Shown in pieces: positions 33,653-41,910 of a stretch of DNA of 64,000 nt. A program made the position numbers and the translations under genes. Numbering within the stretch: the first letter of the stretch is position 1; each line of letters begins with the position of its first letter. Under the pieces are notes generated by a model. That model ran no database searches and was not told the origin of the DNA. It saw nothing but the letters and a program-made list of their open reading frames with translations. The DNA comes from Microbacterium sp. 11MF (GTDB lineage Bacteria; Actinomycetota; Actinomycetes; Actinomycetales; Microbacteriaceae), in contig NZ_KB911460.1 in the NCBI RefSeq assembly GCF_000383475.1, forward strand, positions 124,001-188,000, in the 5' to 3' direction.

Positions 33653-36600
33653 TTGTCTCACCTCGCCGTCCTGAGCCTCAAGAACCGTGCGCTCATCGCC
33701 CTCATCACGATCGTCGCCGCGATCTTCGGAGGCCTCGCTCTCACGAGCCTCAAGCAGGAGCTGATCCCGCCGATCCAGCTGCCGCAGCTGTCGATCCTGA
33801 CGACCTACCCGGGTGCCTCACCCGACGTCGTCAACAACGACGTGTCGACGCCCATCGAGCAGGCGATCCAGGCGGTCCCCGACCTCGAGTCCACATCGTC
33901 GACGAGCACGACGAACGCGTCGATCGTCCAGGCATCCTTCGCGTACGGCACCGACCTCGCGACGGCCGAGCAGAAGATCCTGCAGGCGATCAACCGGATC
34001 GATTCGCTGCCGGACGGCCTCGACACCAACGTCCTCGCCTTCTCGACCGACGACCTCCCGGTCATCTCGCTCGCCGTGACGGGGTACGACGACGAGGCCG
34101 CCGTCCAGGACCGCCTGGAGAACGCGGTCATCCCCGACGTCGAGGACCTCGACGGGGTCGCGGCCGCCCAGATCGTCGGTGGCCGGACGTCCCGCGTCAC
34201 GATCACGCCCGACCAGGAGAAGCTCGCGGCCGCCGGGTACACCCAGACGGCGATCACCGACGCGCTCGACCAGAACGGCACGCTCTTCCCCGGCGGCACG
34301 GTTTCGGAGGGCGACCAGACCCTCACGGTGCAGACGGGCACGAAGCTCGACTCCGTCGACGGCATCGCCGCCCTCCCGCTCGTCCCGACCAACGCCGACC
34401 AGATCGCCGCCGGCGCACTCACGGTCGGCGACGTCGCCACGGTCGTGCTCGACACCGACCCGGTCACCTCGATCTCGCGCGTCGACGGCAAGCCCGCCCT
34501 CACCGTGTCGATCACGAAGCTGCCGGCCGCCAACACCGTCGACGTCTCGCACCTCGTCCGCGATTCGCTCACGAAGATCAAGGACGATCTCGGCAACGGC
34601 GCGACCGTGACGGTCGTGTTCGACCAGGCCCCCTACATCGAGCAGTCGATCGAGGCCCTCGCTCAGGAGGGCCTGCTCGGCCTCGCGTTCGCGGTCGTCG
34701 TCATCCTGATCTTCCTGCTGTCGGTGCGGTCGACCCTCGTCACCGCCATCTCGATCCCGACGAGCGTGCTCATCACGTTCATCGGCATCCAGGCCTTCGG
34801 CTACTCGCTCAACATCCTGACGCTCGGCGCGCTCACGATCGCGATCGGCCGCGTCGTCGACGACTCCATCGTCGTCATCGAGAACATCAAGCGGCACTAC
34901 GTCGGCGACGCCGACAAGCTGGCCTCGATCCGCCTGGCGGTGCGCGAGGTCGCGGCGGCGATCACGGCATCCACCCTCACCACCGTCGCCGTCTTCCTCC
35001 CCATCGCGTTCGTCGGCGACCTCACGGGCGAGCTCTTCCGTCCGTTCGCGCTGACCGTCACCATCGCGATGCTCGCCTCGCTGTTCGTCGCGCTCACGAT
35101 CGTCCCGGTGCTCGCGTACTGGTTCCTGCGGCCGGGCAAGCCGGTTCTGGATGCCACGGGCCGGGCCATCGACCCCGAGGACCCGACCGCCCCGCCGAGC
35201 CGGCTGCAGAAGTCGTACCTGCCCGTGCTGCGCTGGACGCTCCGCCACTCCGTCGTCACCCTGCTGCTCGCCGTCCTCGTGCTCGGCGGCACGATCCTCG
35301 CCGTGCCGCTCATGAAGGTCAACTTCCTGGGCGATTCGGGCCAGAACACGTTCACCGTGACCCAGAACATCGGCGCGACGGCGAGCCTCAGCAGTCAGGA
35401 CGCCGCCGCGAAGCGCGTCGAAGCGGTGCTCCTCGACGTCGACGGCGTCGACACCGTCCAGACCTCCATCGGCTCCTCGGGTTCCGCGCTCCGCGACGCC
35501 TTCTCGGGCGGTGGCACGGGCATCACCTACTCGATCACCACCGACCCCGACGCCGATCAGGAGCAGATCCGGGCCGACGTGCAGAAGGCCGTCGCCGACC
35601 TGAAGGATGCCGGTGACGTCACCGTCGCCGCTGCACAGGGCGGCTTCGGCTCCAGCGACATCGAGGTCGACATCACGGCGCCCGACGCCGGGGTCCTCCG
35701 CGACGCGACCGACAAGGTGGTCGCCCAGCTGAAGGGCGCCGACGGCGTCGACCAGGTCGACTCGAACCTGTCGGCATCCCTCCCCTTCGTCTCGGTCGCC
35801 GTCGACCGCGACAAGGCCGCGGAACTCGGGCTCTCCGAGGTCGCCGTCGGCGGTCTCGTCTCGAACACGATGCAGCCCCGTCAGATCGGCACCGTCGAGA
35901 TCGACGACTCGACCCTCACCGTCTACCTGCAGGCGTCCGAGATCCCGAAGACCATCGCGCAACTGCGGGCGCTCGAGATCGCCAGCGCGTCGGGTCCGAT
36001 CCGGCTCGACGAGGTCGCGACCGTGACGCAGTCCGAAGGCCCGTCCTCGATCACGAGCGAGCGCGGTCAGCGGACGGCGACGGTCACGGTCACGCCGTCG
36101 AGCGACGACCTCAACGCCGCCAACACGACCGTGACCGCGGCGCTCGCCGATGCGGACCTCCCCCAGGGAGCGGACGCGGAGGTCGGCGGTGTCGTCACGC
36201 AGCAGCAGGATGCCTTCGCGCAGCTGGGGCTCGCGATCCTCGCCGCCATCCTGATCGTCTACATCGTGATGGTCGCGACCTTCAAGTCGCTGCGCCAGCC
36301 GATCCTGCTGCTCGTGTCAGTTCCGTTCGCGGCGACCGGCGCGATTCTGCTGCAGATCGCCTCGGGCGTGCCGCTCGGGGTGGCCTCGCTCATCGGCGTG
36401 CTGATGCTCGTCGGCATCGTCGTGACGAACGCGATCGTCCTCATCGACCTCGTCAACCAGTACCGCGAGAAGGGACTGTCGACGCCGGAGGCGGTGCTCG
36501 CCGGTGGCGCTCGCCGTCTGCGGCCCATCCTCATGACGGCCCTCGCGACGATCTTCGCGCTCACGCCGATGGCGCTCGGCATCACCGGGCACGGCGGCTT

Positions 36601-36958
36601 CATCTCGCAGCCGCTCGCGATCGTCGTGATCGGCGGCCTCGTGTCGTCCACGGTGCTGACTCTGCTGGTGCTGCCGGCGCTCTACAACCTCGTCGAAGGC
36701 GCCAAGGAGCGTCGCGCCGCGAAGCGCGGCGACGTTGTCCCGGCGGTCGACGGCGCGTCGGCGGGCACCCCGGCGCCGCTCACGCGTCGCGCGCGACGGG
36801 ACGCGGCATCCACTGCCGTCACCGGTGCGGCGGCCGTCGACACGGCGCTCGTCATCGAGGAGTCGCCGGACGTCGAGATCCCGATGGACGAACCGGCTGC
36901 CTTCGAGGAACCTGTAGTTCAGGAGCCGGGCGCGGAAGAGTCGCGGCGCGAGGAGTGA
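33653..36958 (+). CDS. RND efflux transporter, HAE1 family (AcrB/SwrC-like)
   Basis: About 1101 residues from the proposed TTG 33653 (then SHLAVLSLKNRALIALITIV). Two repeats, each with one helix, a large extracytoplasmic loop and five more helices. The proton-relay motif GRVVDDSIVVIENIK in helix 4 matches AcrB's Asp pair. The second-half motif reads VGIVVTNAIVLIDLVNQ, with Thr-Asn in place of the Lys-Asn of AcrB. There is no membrane-fusion or outer-membrane partner nearby, as expected in a monoderm; Bacillus SwrC is the closest known type. The C-terminus is a long acidic tail. Start uncertain: no strong ribosome binding site, GATACT (33600-33605) may be the -10. Confidence 0.88.
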   Translation: MSHLAVLSLKNRALIALITIVAAIFGGLALTSLKQELIPPIQLPQLSILTTYPGASPDVVNNDVSTPIEQAIQAVPDLESTSSTSTTNASIVQASFAYGTDLATAEQKILQAINRIDSLPDGLDTNVLAFSTDDLPVISLAVTGYDDEAAVQDRLENAVIPDVEDLDGVAAAQIVGGRTSRVTITPDQEKLAAAGYTQTAITDALDQNGTLFPGGTVSEGDQTLTVQTGTKLDSVDGIAALPLVPTNADQIAAGALTVGDVATVVLDTDPVTSISRVDGKPALTVSITKLPAANTVDVSHLVRDSLTKIKDDLGNGATVTVVFDQAPYIEQSIEALAQEGLLGLAFAVVVILIFLLSVRSTLVTAISIPTSVLITFIGIQAFGYSLNILTLGALTIAIGRVVDDSIVVIENIKRHYVGDADKLASIRLAVREVAAAITASTLTTVAVFLPIAFVGDLTGELFRPFALTVTIAMLASLFVALTIVPVLAYWFLRPGKPVLDATGRAIDPEDPTAPPSRLQKSYLPVLRWTLRHSVVTLLLAVLVLGGTILAVPLMKVNFLGDSGQNTFTVTQNIGATASLSSQDAAAKRVEAVLLDVDGVDTVQTSIGSSGSALRDAFSGGGTGITYSITTDPDADQEQIRADVQKAVADLKDAGDVTVAAAQGGFGSSDIEVDITAPDAGVLRDATDKVVAQLKGADGVDQVDSNLSASLPFVSVAVDRDKAAELGLSEVAVGGLVSNTMQPRQIGTVEIDDSTLTVYLQASEIPKTIAQLRALEIASASGPIRLDEVATVTQSEGPSSITSERGQRTATVTVTPSSDDLNAANTTVTAALADADLPQGADAEVGGVVTQQQDAFAQLGLAILAAILIVYIVMVATFKSLRQPILLLVSVPFAATGAILLQIASGVPLGVASLIGVLMLVGIVVTNAIVLIDLVNQYREKGLSTPEAVLAGGARRLRPILMTALATIFALTPMALGITGHGGFISQPLAIVVIGGLVSSTVLTLLVLPALYNLVEGAKERRAAKRGDVVPAVDGASAGTPAPLTRRARRDAASTAVTGAAAVDTALVIEESPDVEIPMDEPAAFEEPVVQEPGAEESRREE

Positions 36959-36961
36959 GGG

Positions 36962-37870
36962 TCAGTCGGCCTCGGTGAGGTCGACACCCCACTCGAGCGT
37001 CCACGTCTCGCCGGGCGCGAGTTGGCGGAGGCTCCGGCCCGAGTTGAACGCGTCGGCGGGCGCCGTCATCGGTTCGATCGCGACGGCCACGTCGTGGCCG
37101 GGGAACCGGTCGGTCGTGAACACCTGCACGTACTCGAAGCCCGCGCCGGCCCACACCGTCAGACGCCGCGAATCGGGCGCGACGAGATGAGCCTCGATGC
37201 GGCCGCCCCGCCGGGGGAGCCCGGCGAACGCGACGTCGAGCGACAGGTCGCCGATGCGGCGCGGTGAGCTCAGGTCATGGTCGTCATCGACGGGCTCCTC
37301 GGCGACCGGGATGTTCTGCTCGTCGAGACGGAACCACGTCCGCGCCTCGAGCTGCAGCGACAGGTCGGCAGTGTCGACGTCCGAGATGCGGAAGTAGGGG
37401 TGGGTCCCGACGGCGACGGGCGCATCGCCGTCCCCGACGTTCGTGACCGCGTGCGTGACGCGCAGGCCGCGCCCCTCGAGCGCGTAGGTCACCCGGTTCT
37501 CGAGGTGGTACGGGTACCCCGTCTGCGGGAACACGTCGGCTCGCAGGGTGAGGGCGGCATCCGTCTGCTGTTCGGCCCGGTACGACGCGAACCGCAGCAG
37601 CCCGTGCGACGCGTTGCTGAACTTCGGCTCGGTGATCGCGAGCTGGCGGAGCTCGCCGTCGTCCTCCCAACGGCCGTCGCGGATGCGGTTCGGCCACGGC
37701 ACGAGGACGATGCCGGATGCCGCGGGTGTCGGCACGTCGTCGGGGTAGTCGGGCACGAGATCGACATCGCCGACGCGCAGCGCACGGAGCGCGGCGCCGA
37801 CCTCGGTGATCTCCGCGGAGACGTCGGCGGCGTGGAGGCTGAAGCGGGTTCCGGTGGGGTCGGCGGCCAT
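36962..37870 (-). CDS. Aldose 1-epimerase family protein
   Basis: 302 residues. Galactose mutarotase-like fold with NRIRDGRWEDDGE, the catalytic His in GTHPYFRI, and the acidic end region AIEPMTAPADAFNSG where the catalytic Glu lies. It interconverts anomers of free aldoses. The ATG is 6 nt after TACGCT (minus strand 37882-37877) without a ribosome binding site. It is convergent with the RND gene, 3 bp away. Whether it prefers glucose, galactose or a phosphosugar cannot be told. Confidence 0.9.
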   Translation of the reverse strand: MAADPTGTRFSLHAADVSAEITEVGAALRALRVGDVDLVPDYPDDVPTPAASGIVLVPWPNRIRDGRWEDDGELRQLAITEPKFSNASHGLLRFASYRAEQQTDAALTLRADVFPQTGYPYHLENRVTYALEGRGLRVTHAVTNVGDGDAPVAVGTHPYFRISDVDTADLSLQLEARTWFRLDEQNIPVAEEPVDDDHDLSSPRRIGDLSLDVAFAGLPRRGGRIEAHLVAPDSRRLTVWAGAGFEYVQVFTTDRFPGHDVAVAIEPMTAPADAFNSGRSLRQLAPGETWTLEWGVDLTEAD

Positions 37871-37912
37871 GCGGCCAGCGTATCCGCGCGGCGGCTTCTC
37901 AGGTGGGGCGGG

Positions 37913-38102
37913 TATCGTGGAGCAGTCGGCGGAGGACACCGCGCTGTGCGCGGGCATCCTGTGTAGTCCTCGGGGCCGATCTCGAAACCCGATCCGCGGT
38001 TTCGGAACCAGTAACTGGAATGGCCCCCGGCCGACGGAAGTCCGGGTATCACCGTGCGTGGCGCACGGCGCTGTTTCGTGCGAGAACTCAGAAAGCACAC
38101 GC
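37913..38102 (+). promoter_or_regulatory. Structured leader of the DEAD-box helicase gene
   Basis: TATCGT (37913-37918) is a plausible -10, giving a leader of about 180 nt. It contains CGAAACC/GGTTTCG (37983-37989 and 37998-38004, 8-nt loop), the palindrome CCAGTAACTGG (38008-38018) and CCGTGCG/CGCACGG (38052-38058 and 38062-38068, 3-nt loop) followed by gcgctgttt. No ribosome binding site stands near the ATG. Long structured leaders are known for cold-shock RNA helicases; no known riboswitch class was recognised. Confidence 0.55.
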
Positions 38103-40307
38103 ATGCCCAAGAACAAGAAGCCGGCCGGCGGCCGCGCGCAGAACTTCGAACCCCGCTACGGCAAGAAGACCTCCTACCAGGACGCGAAGCGTCGCCCGGG
38201 TCAGGCCTCCGCCGGAACCACCGGCAGCAAGAGCCCCAAGCACCGCGGCTTCCGCGCCGCCGAGGAGTCGGCACCCGCGAAGGGCCGCTGGACCGAGCAG
38301 GACCGCGCCGGCCGGGCCGAAGCCCGCGGCATCCGCTCGAACAGCCGCGGCGACCGCGGTTTCGACGACCGTCCCCGTCGCGACGCCGAGGGCGAGCGCC
38401 CGCGTTTCGACCGCGCCGAGCGTCCCCGTTTCGATCGTTCCGGTGGTGCTGAGCGTCCGCGTTTCGATCGGAACGAGCGTCCGGCTCGTTCGTTCGATGA
38501 CCGTCCGCGTCGCGACGACCGCACCGAGCGCCCCCGTTTCGACCGCAGCGATCGTCCGGCGCGCAGCTTCGACGACCGTCCGCGTCGGGATGACCGGACC
38601 GAGCGTCCGCGTTTCGATCGTTCCGGTGGCGCTGAGCGTCCCCGTTTCGATCGGAACGAGCGTCCGGCTCGTTCGTTCGATGACCGTCCCCGTCGTGATG
38701 ACCGCACCGAGCGCCCCCGTTTCGACCGCAGCGAGCGTCCGGCGCGCAGCTTCGACGACCGTCCGCGTCGGGATGACCGGACCGAGCGTCCGCGTTTCGA
38801 CCGCAATGAGCGCCCGCAGCGCGATGACCGTCCCCGTCGGGATGACCGGACGGAGCGTCCGCGTTTCGACCGGAACGAGCGTCCGGCTCGGTCGTTCGAT
38901 GACCGTCCCCGTCGTGATGACCGGACCGAGCGTCCGCGTTTCGACCGCAACGACCGCCCGCAGCGCGACGACCGTCCCCGCCGCGACGAGCGGCCCCGCC
39001 GCGACGAGCGAGCGAACCGGTCGGATTGGCAAGCCGCCGAGAAGTCGAAGGCGCACCAGGACCACGTCGACGTCGTGCACGAGCGTCTCCAGGCCGAAGC
39101 GGTGGATGCCGCATCCGTCGAGCAGGCTTCGTTCAGCGACCTCGGCCTCGGCCAGAACATCGTCCGGACCCTCGAGGGCCTCGGCGCCACGAGCCCGTTC
39201 CCGATCCAGGCGGCCACGGTCCGCCCGATCCTCGACGGCCGTGACGTGCTCGCCCGTGGCCGCACCGGCTCGGGCAAGACGATCGCCTTCGGCGCTCCGC
39301 TCGTCGAGCGCGTGCTGCGCGGTCAGGCCGGCAAGCGCCGCGCCTGGGGCCGTTCGCCGCAGGCCCTGATCCTCGCGCCGACGCGCGAGCTCGCGCTGCA
39401 GATCGACCGCACCGTGCAGGAGCTCGCGCAGAGCGTGGGACTGTTCACGACGCAGGTCTACGGCGGCGTGCCGCAGGGCCGTCAGGTCGGCGCGCTCAAG
39501 AAGGGCGTCGACATCGTCATCGGCACTCCCGGCCGCATCGAGGACCTCGAGAAGCAGGGCAAGCTCGACCTGTCGGAGGTCGGCATCGTCGTCCTCGACG
39601 AGGCGGACCACATGAGCGAGCTGGGCTTCCTCGAGCCGATGCAGCGCATCCTGCGTCTCGTGCAGGACGACGCGCAGAAGTTGCTCTTCTCCGCCACGCT
39701 CGACCGAGAGGTCGCCGCGCTCGTCGACGAGTTCCTCGTGAACCCGGCCGTCTACGAGGTCGCCGGCGAGACGCAGGAGACCAGCACGATCGACCACCGC
39801 GTACTCGTGATCGACCACCGCGACAAGGCCGAGATCCTGACCTCGCTGGTCGACCGCGACGGCAAGACGCTCGTCTTCACCCGCACGCGCGCCTACTCCG
39901 AGATGCTCGTCGAGCAGTTCGAGGATGCCGGGATCGCCGCCGTCGCCCTCCACGGTGACCTGAACCAGGCCAAGCGCACCCGCAACCTGCAGCGCCTGAC
40001 CGACGGCAAGGTGAACGTGCTCGTCGCGACCGATGTCGCAGCCCGCGGCATCCACGTCGACGACATCGACCTGGTCGTCCAGGCCGACGCGCCCGACGAG
40101 TACAAGACGTACACCCACCGCTCCGGCCGCACCGGTCGCGCGGGCCGCGCGGGCACGGTCGTCACCCTCATCACGCGTCAGCGTCGTCGGCGCATGACCG
40201 AAATGCTCGAGCGCGCCGAGATCGACGCGCCGTTCGACGAGGCGCGCGCCGGCGACGACGTGCTCGAAGAGATCACGGGTCGTCAGGCCGCGAACGTCGA
40301 CGCCTGA
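38103..40307 (+). CDS. DEAD-box RNA helicase with long Arg/Asp-rich repeat region
   Basis: 734 residues. Residues 1-85 are basic; residues about 86-308 are a disordered tandem repeat of units such as ERPRFDRNERPARSFDD and RPRRDDRT. The helicase core follows: Q-motif region SPFPIQAATV, motif I GRTGSGKT, PTRELALQI, TPGRI, motif II DEAD in VVLDEADHM, SATL, then the second domain with ATDVAARGI and HRSGRTGRAG. These proteins unwind RNA in ribosome assembly, decay or cold shock. Most DEAD proteins carry the low-complexity tail at the C-terminus; here it is N-terminal. ATG 38103 is chosen because it starts a MPKNKKPAGG basic tail typical of the family. Confidence 0.93.
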   Translation: MPKNKKPAGGRAQNFEPRYGKKTSYQDAKRRPGQASAGTTGSKSPKHRGFRAAEESAPAKGRWTEQDRAGRAEARGIRSNSRGDRGFDDRPRRDAEGERPRFDRAERPRFDRSGGAERPRFDRNERPARSFDDRPRRDDRTERPRFDRSDRPARSFDDRPRRDDRTERPRFDRSGGAERPRFDRNERPARSFDDRPRRDDRTERPRFDRSERPARSFDDRPRRDDRTERPRFDRNERPQRDDRPRRDDRTERPRFDRNERPARSFDDRPRRDDRTERPRFDRNDRPQRDDRPRRDERPRRDERANRSDWQAAEKSKAHQDHVDVVHERLQAEAVDAASVEQASFSDLGLGQNIVRTLEGLGATSPFPIQAATVRPILDGRDVLARGRTGSGKTIAFGAPLVERVLRGQAGKRRAWGRSPQALILAPTRELALQIDRTVQELAQSVGLFTTQVYGGVPQGRQVGALKKGVDIVIGTPGRIEDLEKQGKLDLSEVGIVVLDEADHMSELGFLEPMQRILRLVQDDAQKLLFSATLDREVAALVDEFLVNPAVYEVAGETQETSTIDHRVLVIDHRDKAEILTSLVDRDGKTLVFTRTRAYSEMLVEQFEDAGIAAVALHGDLNQAKRTRNLQRLTDGKVNVLVATDVAARGIHVDDIDLVVQADAPDEYKTYTHRSGRTGRAGRAGTVVTLITRQRRRRMTEMLERAEIDAPFDEARAGDDVLEEITGRQAANVDA
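38358..39020 (+). repeat. Coding tandem repeats in the helicase gene
   Basis: Ten copies of codons for RPRFDR alternate with SFDDRPRRDD(R)T and RPQRDDRPRRD units. A larger block starting ERPRFDRSGGAERPRFDRNE and running through two RPARSFDDRPRRDD units occurs twice in a row (about 38439-38620 and 38615-38800), nearly identical at DNA level. Unit length is 51 or 108 nt, always a multiple of 3, so gain or loss of units would keep the frame. Confidence 0.9.
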
Positions 40308-40329
40308 GATCGCTCACTAGGGTGGGCGG

Positions 40330-40755
40330 ATGCCGATCGTCATCCGCCCCCTCGGTGATCCCGACGTCGAGCCGGTCGTGTCGCTGTGGCACGCGGTCGG
40401 CCTGACGCGTCCTTGGAACGACCCGCACCGCGACATCGCGCGTGCCCGCGCCGTCTGGCCCGACCTCTTGCTGGTCGCGTCCGACGGCGTTCGTGTCGTC
40501 GGATCGGTCGTGGCCGGCTACGACGGACACCGCGGGTGGCTGTACTACCTCGCAACCGATCCGGCGCGCCGCGGTGAGGGCATCGGACGGATGCTGGTCG
40601 CCGAAGCCGAGCGTCGACTCGAGGCACTCGGCTGTCCGAAGGTGATGCTCATGGTCCGTGAGGGCAACGACGCCGTCACCGACTTCTACGACACGCTCGG
40701 CTACGCCCGCGACGCGACCTCGGTCCTCGGCAAGCGCCTGATCCCGGACGACTGA
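40330..40755 (+). CDS. GNAT family N-acetyltransferase
   Basis: 141 residues, a single GNAT domain of the YpeA type. The acetyl-CoA loop is in YLATDPARRGEGIGRMLVAE, followed by the beta-5 strand KVMLMVREGNDAVTDFYDTLGY. The acceptor is unknown; YpeA-like proteins may act on small molecules or proteins. The ATG is 6 nt after TAGGGT (40318-40323) with no ribosome binding site. It ends 1 bp before the convergent radical SAM gene. Confidence 0.88.
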   Translation: MPIVIRPLGDPDVEPVVSLWHAVGLTRPWNDPHRDIARARAVWPDLLLVASDGVRVVGSVVAGYDGHRGWLYYLATDPARRGEGIGRMLVAEAERRLEALGCPKVMLMVREGNDAVTDFYDTLGYARDATSVLGKRLIPDD

Positions 40756-40756
40756 G

Positions 40757-41815
40757 TCAGAACAGCATCGCGGATGCCTGTTCCCGGGTCGCGGTCTTCA
40801 TCGCCGGCCCCGTGGTCCGCACCGGACCCGCTCCCCGCGGTGGGACGTCCTCCTCCTCGAGCCGACCGTGCAGGCCGTGGCGCCGCAGCAGCGGCCGGAC
40901 CCGCGCCGACAGCCAGGAGCGGTACCCCTTCGGCGCAGACACCGAGGCCCCCGGGTACAGGCCGCGGTAGGCGGGCACGAGGTCGGGGCATTCCCGCTCG
41001 AGCCATGCCCAGAACCACTCCTTCGCACCGGGTCGCAGGTGCAGTGCGCCGAACACGACACGACGGGCTCCGGATGCGGCGATCCGCGCGATCGCATCAT
41101 CGAGGACATCGACCCCGTCGGTGAGGTGCGGCACGATCGGCATGAGGAAGACGGTCACCGAGAAACCGGCATCCGTCGCAGCCTTCACCGTGTCGAGCCG
41201 CGCCTGGAACGACGGGGCTCCCGCTTCGAGGAGCTGTCGCAGCGGCTCGTGGGGGATCGCGATCGACATGGCGATGTGGATCGGGACGTGGGTCGCGGCA
41301 TCCGTCAGCTGCGGCAGGTCGCGACGCAGCAGCGTGCCCTTCGTGAGGATCGAGAACGGCGTGCCGCTGGCCGTCAGCGCGTCGATGATGCCGGGCATCA
41401 GCGTGTAGCGCCCTTCGGCGCGTTGGTAGGGATCGGTATTCGTGCCGAGGGCGACGGGCTCGTGTCGCCACGACGGCCTGGCGAGCTCGCGGGCGAGGAC
41501 CTCAGCGACATTCACCTTGACGACGATCTCCGAATCGAAGTCCGCGCCCGCGTCGAGGTCGAGGTATGTGTGGGTGTTGCGAGCGAAGCAGTACGTGCAG
41601 GCGTGCGAGCAACCTCGATAGGGGTTCACGGTCCAGGAGAACGGCATCGCCGATCCGCTCGGAACGTGGTTCAGCGCGGACTTGGCGACGACTTCGTGGA
41701 AGGTCATCCCCGCGAACTCGGGTGTCGTGACCGAGCGGACGAGCCCACCCATCGACTCGAGGCCGGGCAGTGCCGCGTCGTCGATCGTCGAGATGCCCTG
41801 CCCCTGCCACCGCAT
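40757..41815 (-). CDS. Radical SAM protein, Rv2578c family
   Basis: 352 residues from ATG 41815 (MRWQGQG start, as in the mycobacterial homologue). The iron-sulphur site is GCSHACTYCF (CxxxCxxC) near residue 65, followed by the SPL-like stretches ALGTNTDPYQRAEGRYTLMP and FSILTKGTLLRRDLP. It belongs to the group that includes spore-photoproduct-lyase-like proteins; substrate unknown. An ATG at 41833 is also in frame but overlaps a LexA-type box. The mycobacterial homologue is, to my knowledge, damage-inducible, which agrees with the box here. Confidence 0.88.
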   Translation of the reverse strand: MRWQGQGISTIDDAALPGLESMGGLVRSVTTPEFAGMTFHEVVAKSALNHVPSGSAMPFSWTVNPYRGCSHACTYCFARNTHTYLDLDAGADFDSEIVVKVNVAEVLARELARPSWRHEPVALGTNTDPYQRAEGRYTLMPGIIDALTASGTPFSILTKGTLLRRDLPQLTDAATHVPIHIAMSIAIPHEPLRQLLEAGAPSFQARLDTVKAATDAGFSVTVFLMPIVPHLTDGVDVLDDAIARIAASGARRVVFGALHLRPGAKEWFWAWLERECPDLVPAYRGLYPGASVSAPKGYRSWLSARVRPLLRRHGLHGRLEEEDVPPRGAGPVRTTGPAMKTATREQASAMLF

Positions 41816-41823
41816 CTCCACAG

Positions 41824-41839
41824 TCGAACACATATACGA
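41824..41839. promoter_or_regulatory. LexA-type SOS box upstream of the radical SAM gene
   Basis: TCGAAC-ACAT-ATACGA matches the actinobacterial SOS box TCGAAC-N4-GTTCGA at 10 of 12 fixed positions (first half perfect). It lies 9 nt upstream of the ATG at 41815 and overlaps a TATATG -10-like hexamer on the minus strand. It also lies 72 bp upstream of the divergent carboxypeptidase gene. Confidence 0.75.
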
Positions 41840-41910
41840 AAGACTGTCAACGACACACGCGAGATGATCGAACACCGGGGATGCCCACAGGTCACTGCGA
41901 GACTGGTCAC

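Noticed and set aside
33818..35962. 714-codon open frame opposite the RND pump
   Set aside because: Shadow frame with only Asp/Gly/Arg/Val-rich sequence; the RND protein on the other strand has all family motifs.
38358..39020. CRISPR-like array of repeats
   Set aside because: Repeats have no unique spacers of constant size, stay in one reading frame and code for a regular protein repeat inside a helicase gene.
38088..40118. 676-codon open frame opposite the DEAD-box helicase
   Set aside because: Antisense to all helicase motifs; the Thr/Val/Leu-rich repeats are the mirror of the Arg/Asp repeat codons.
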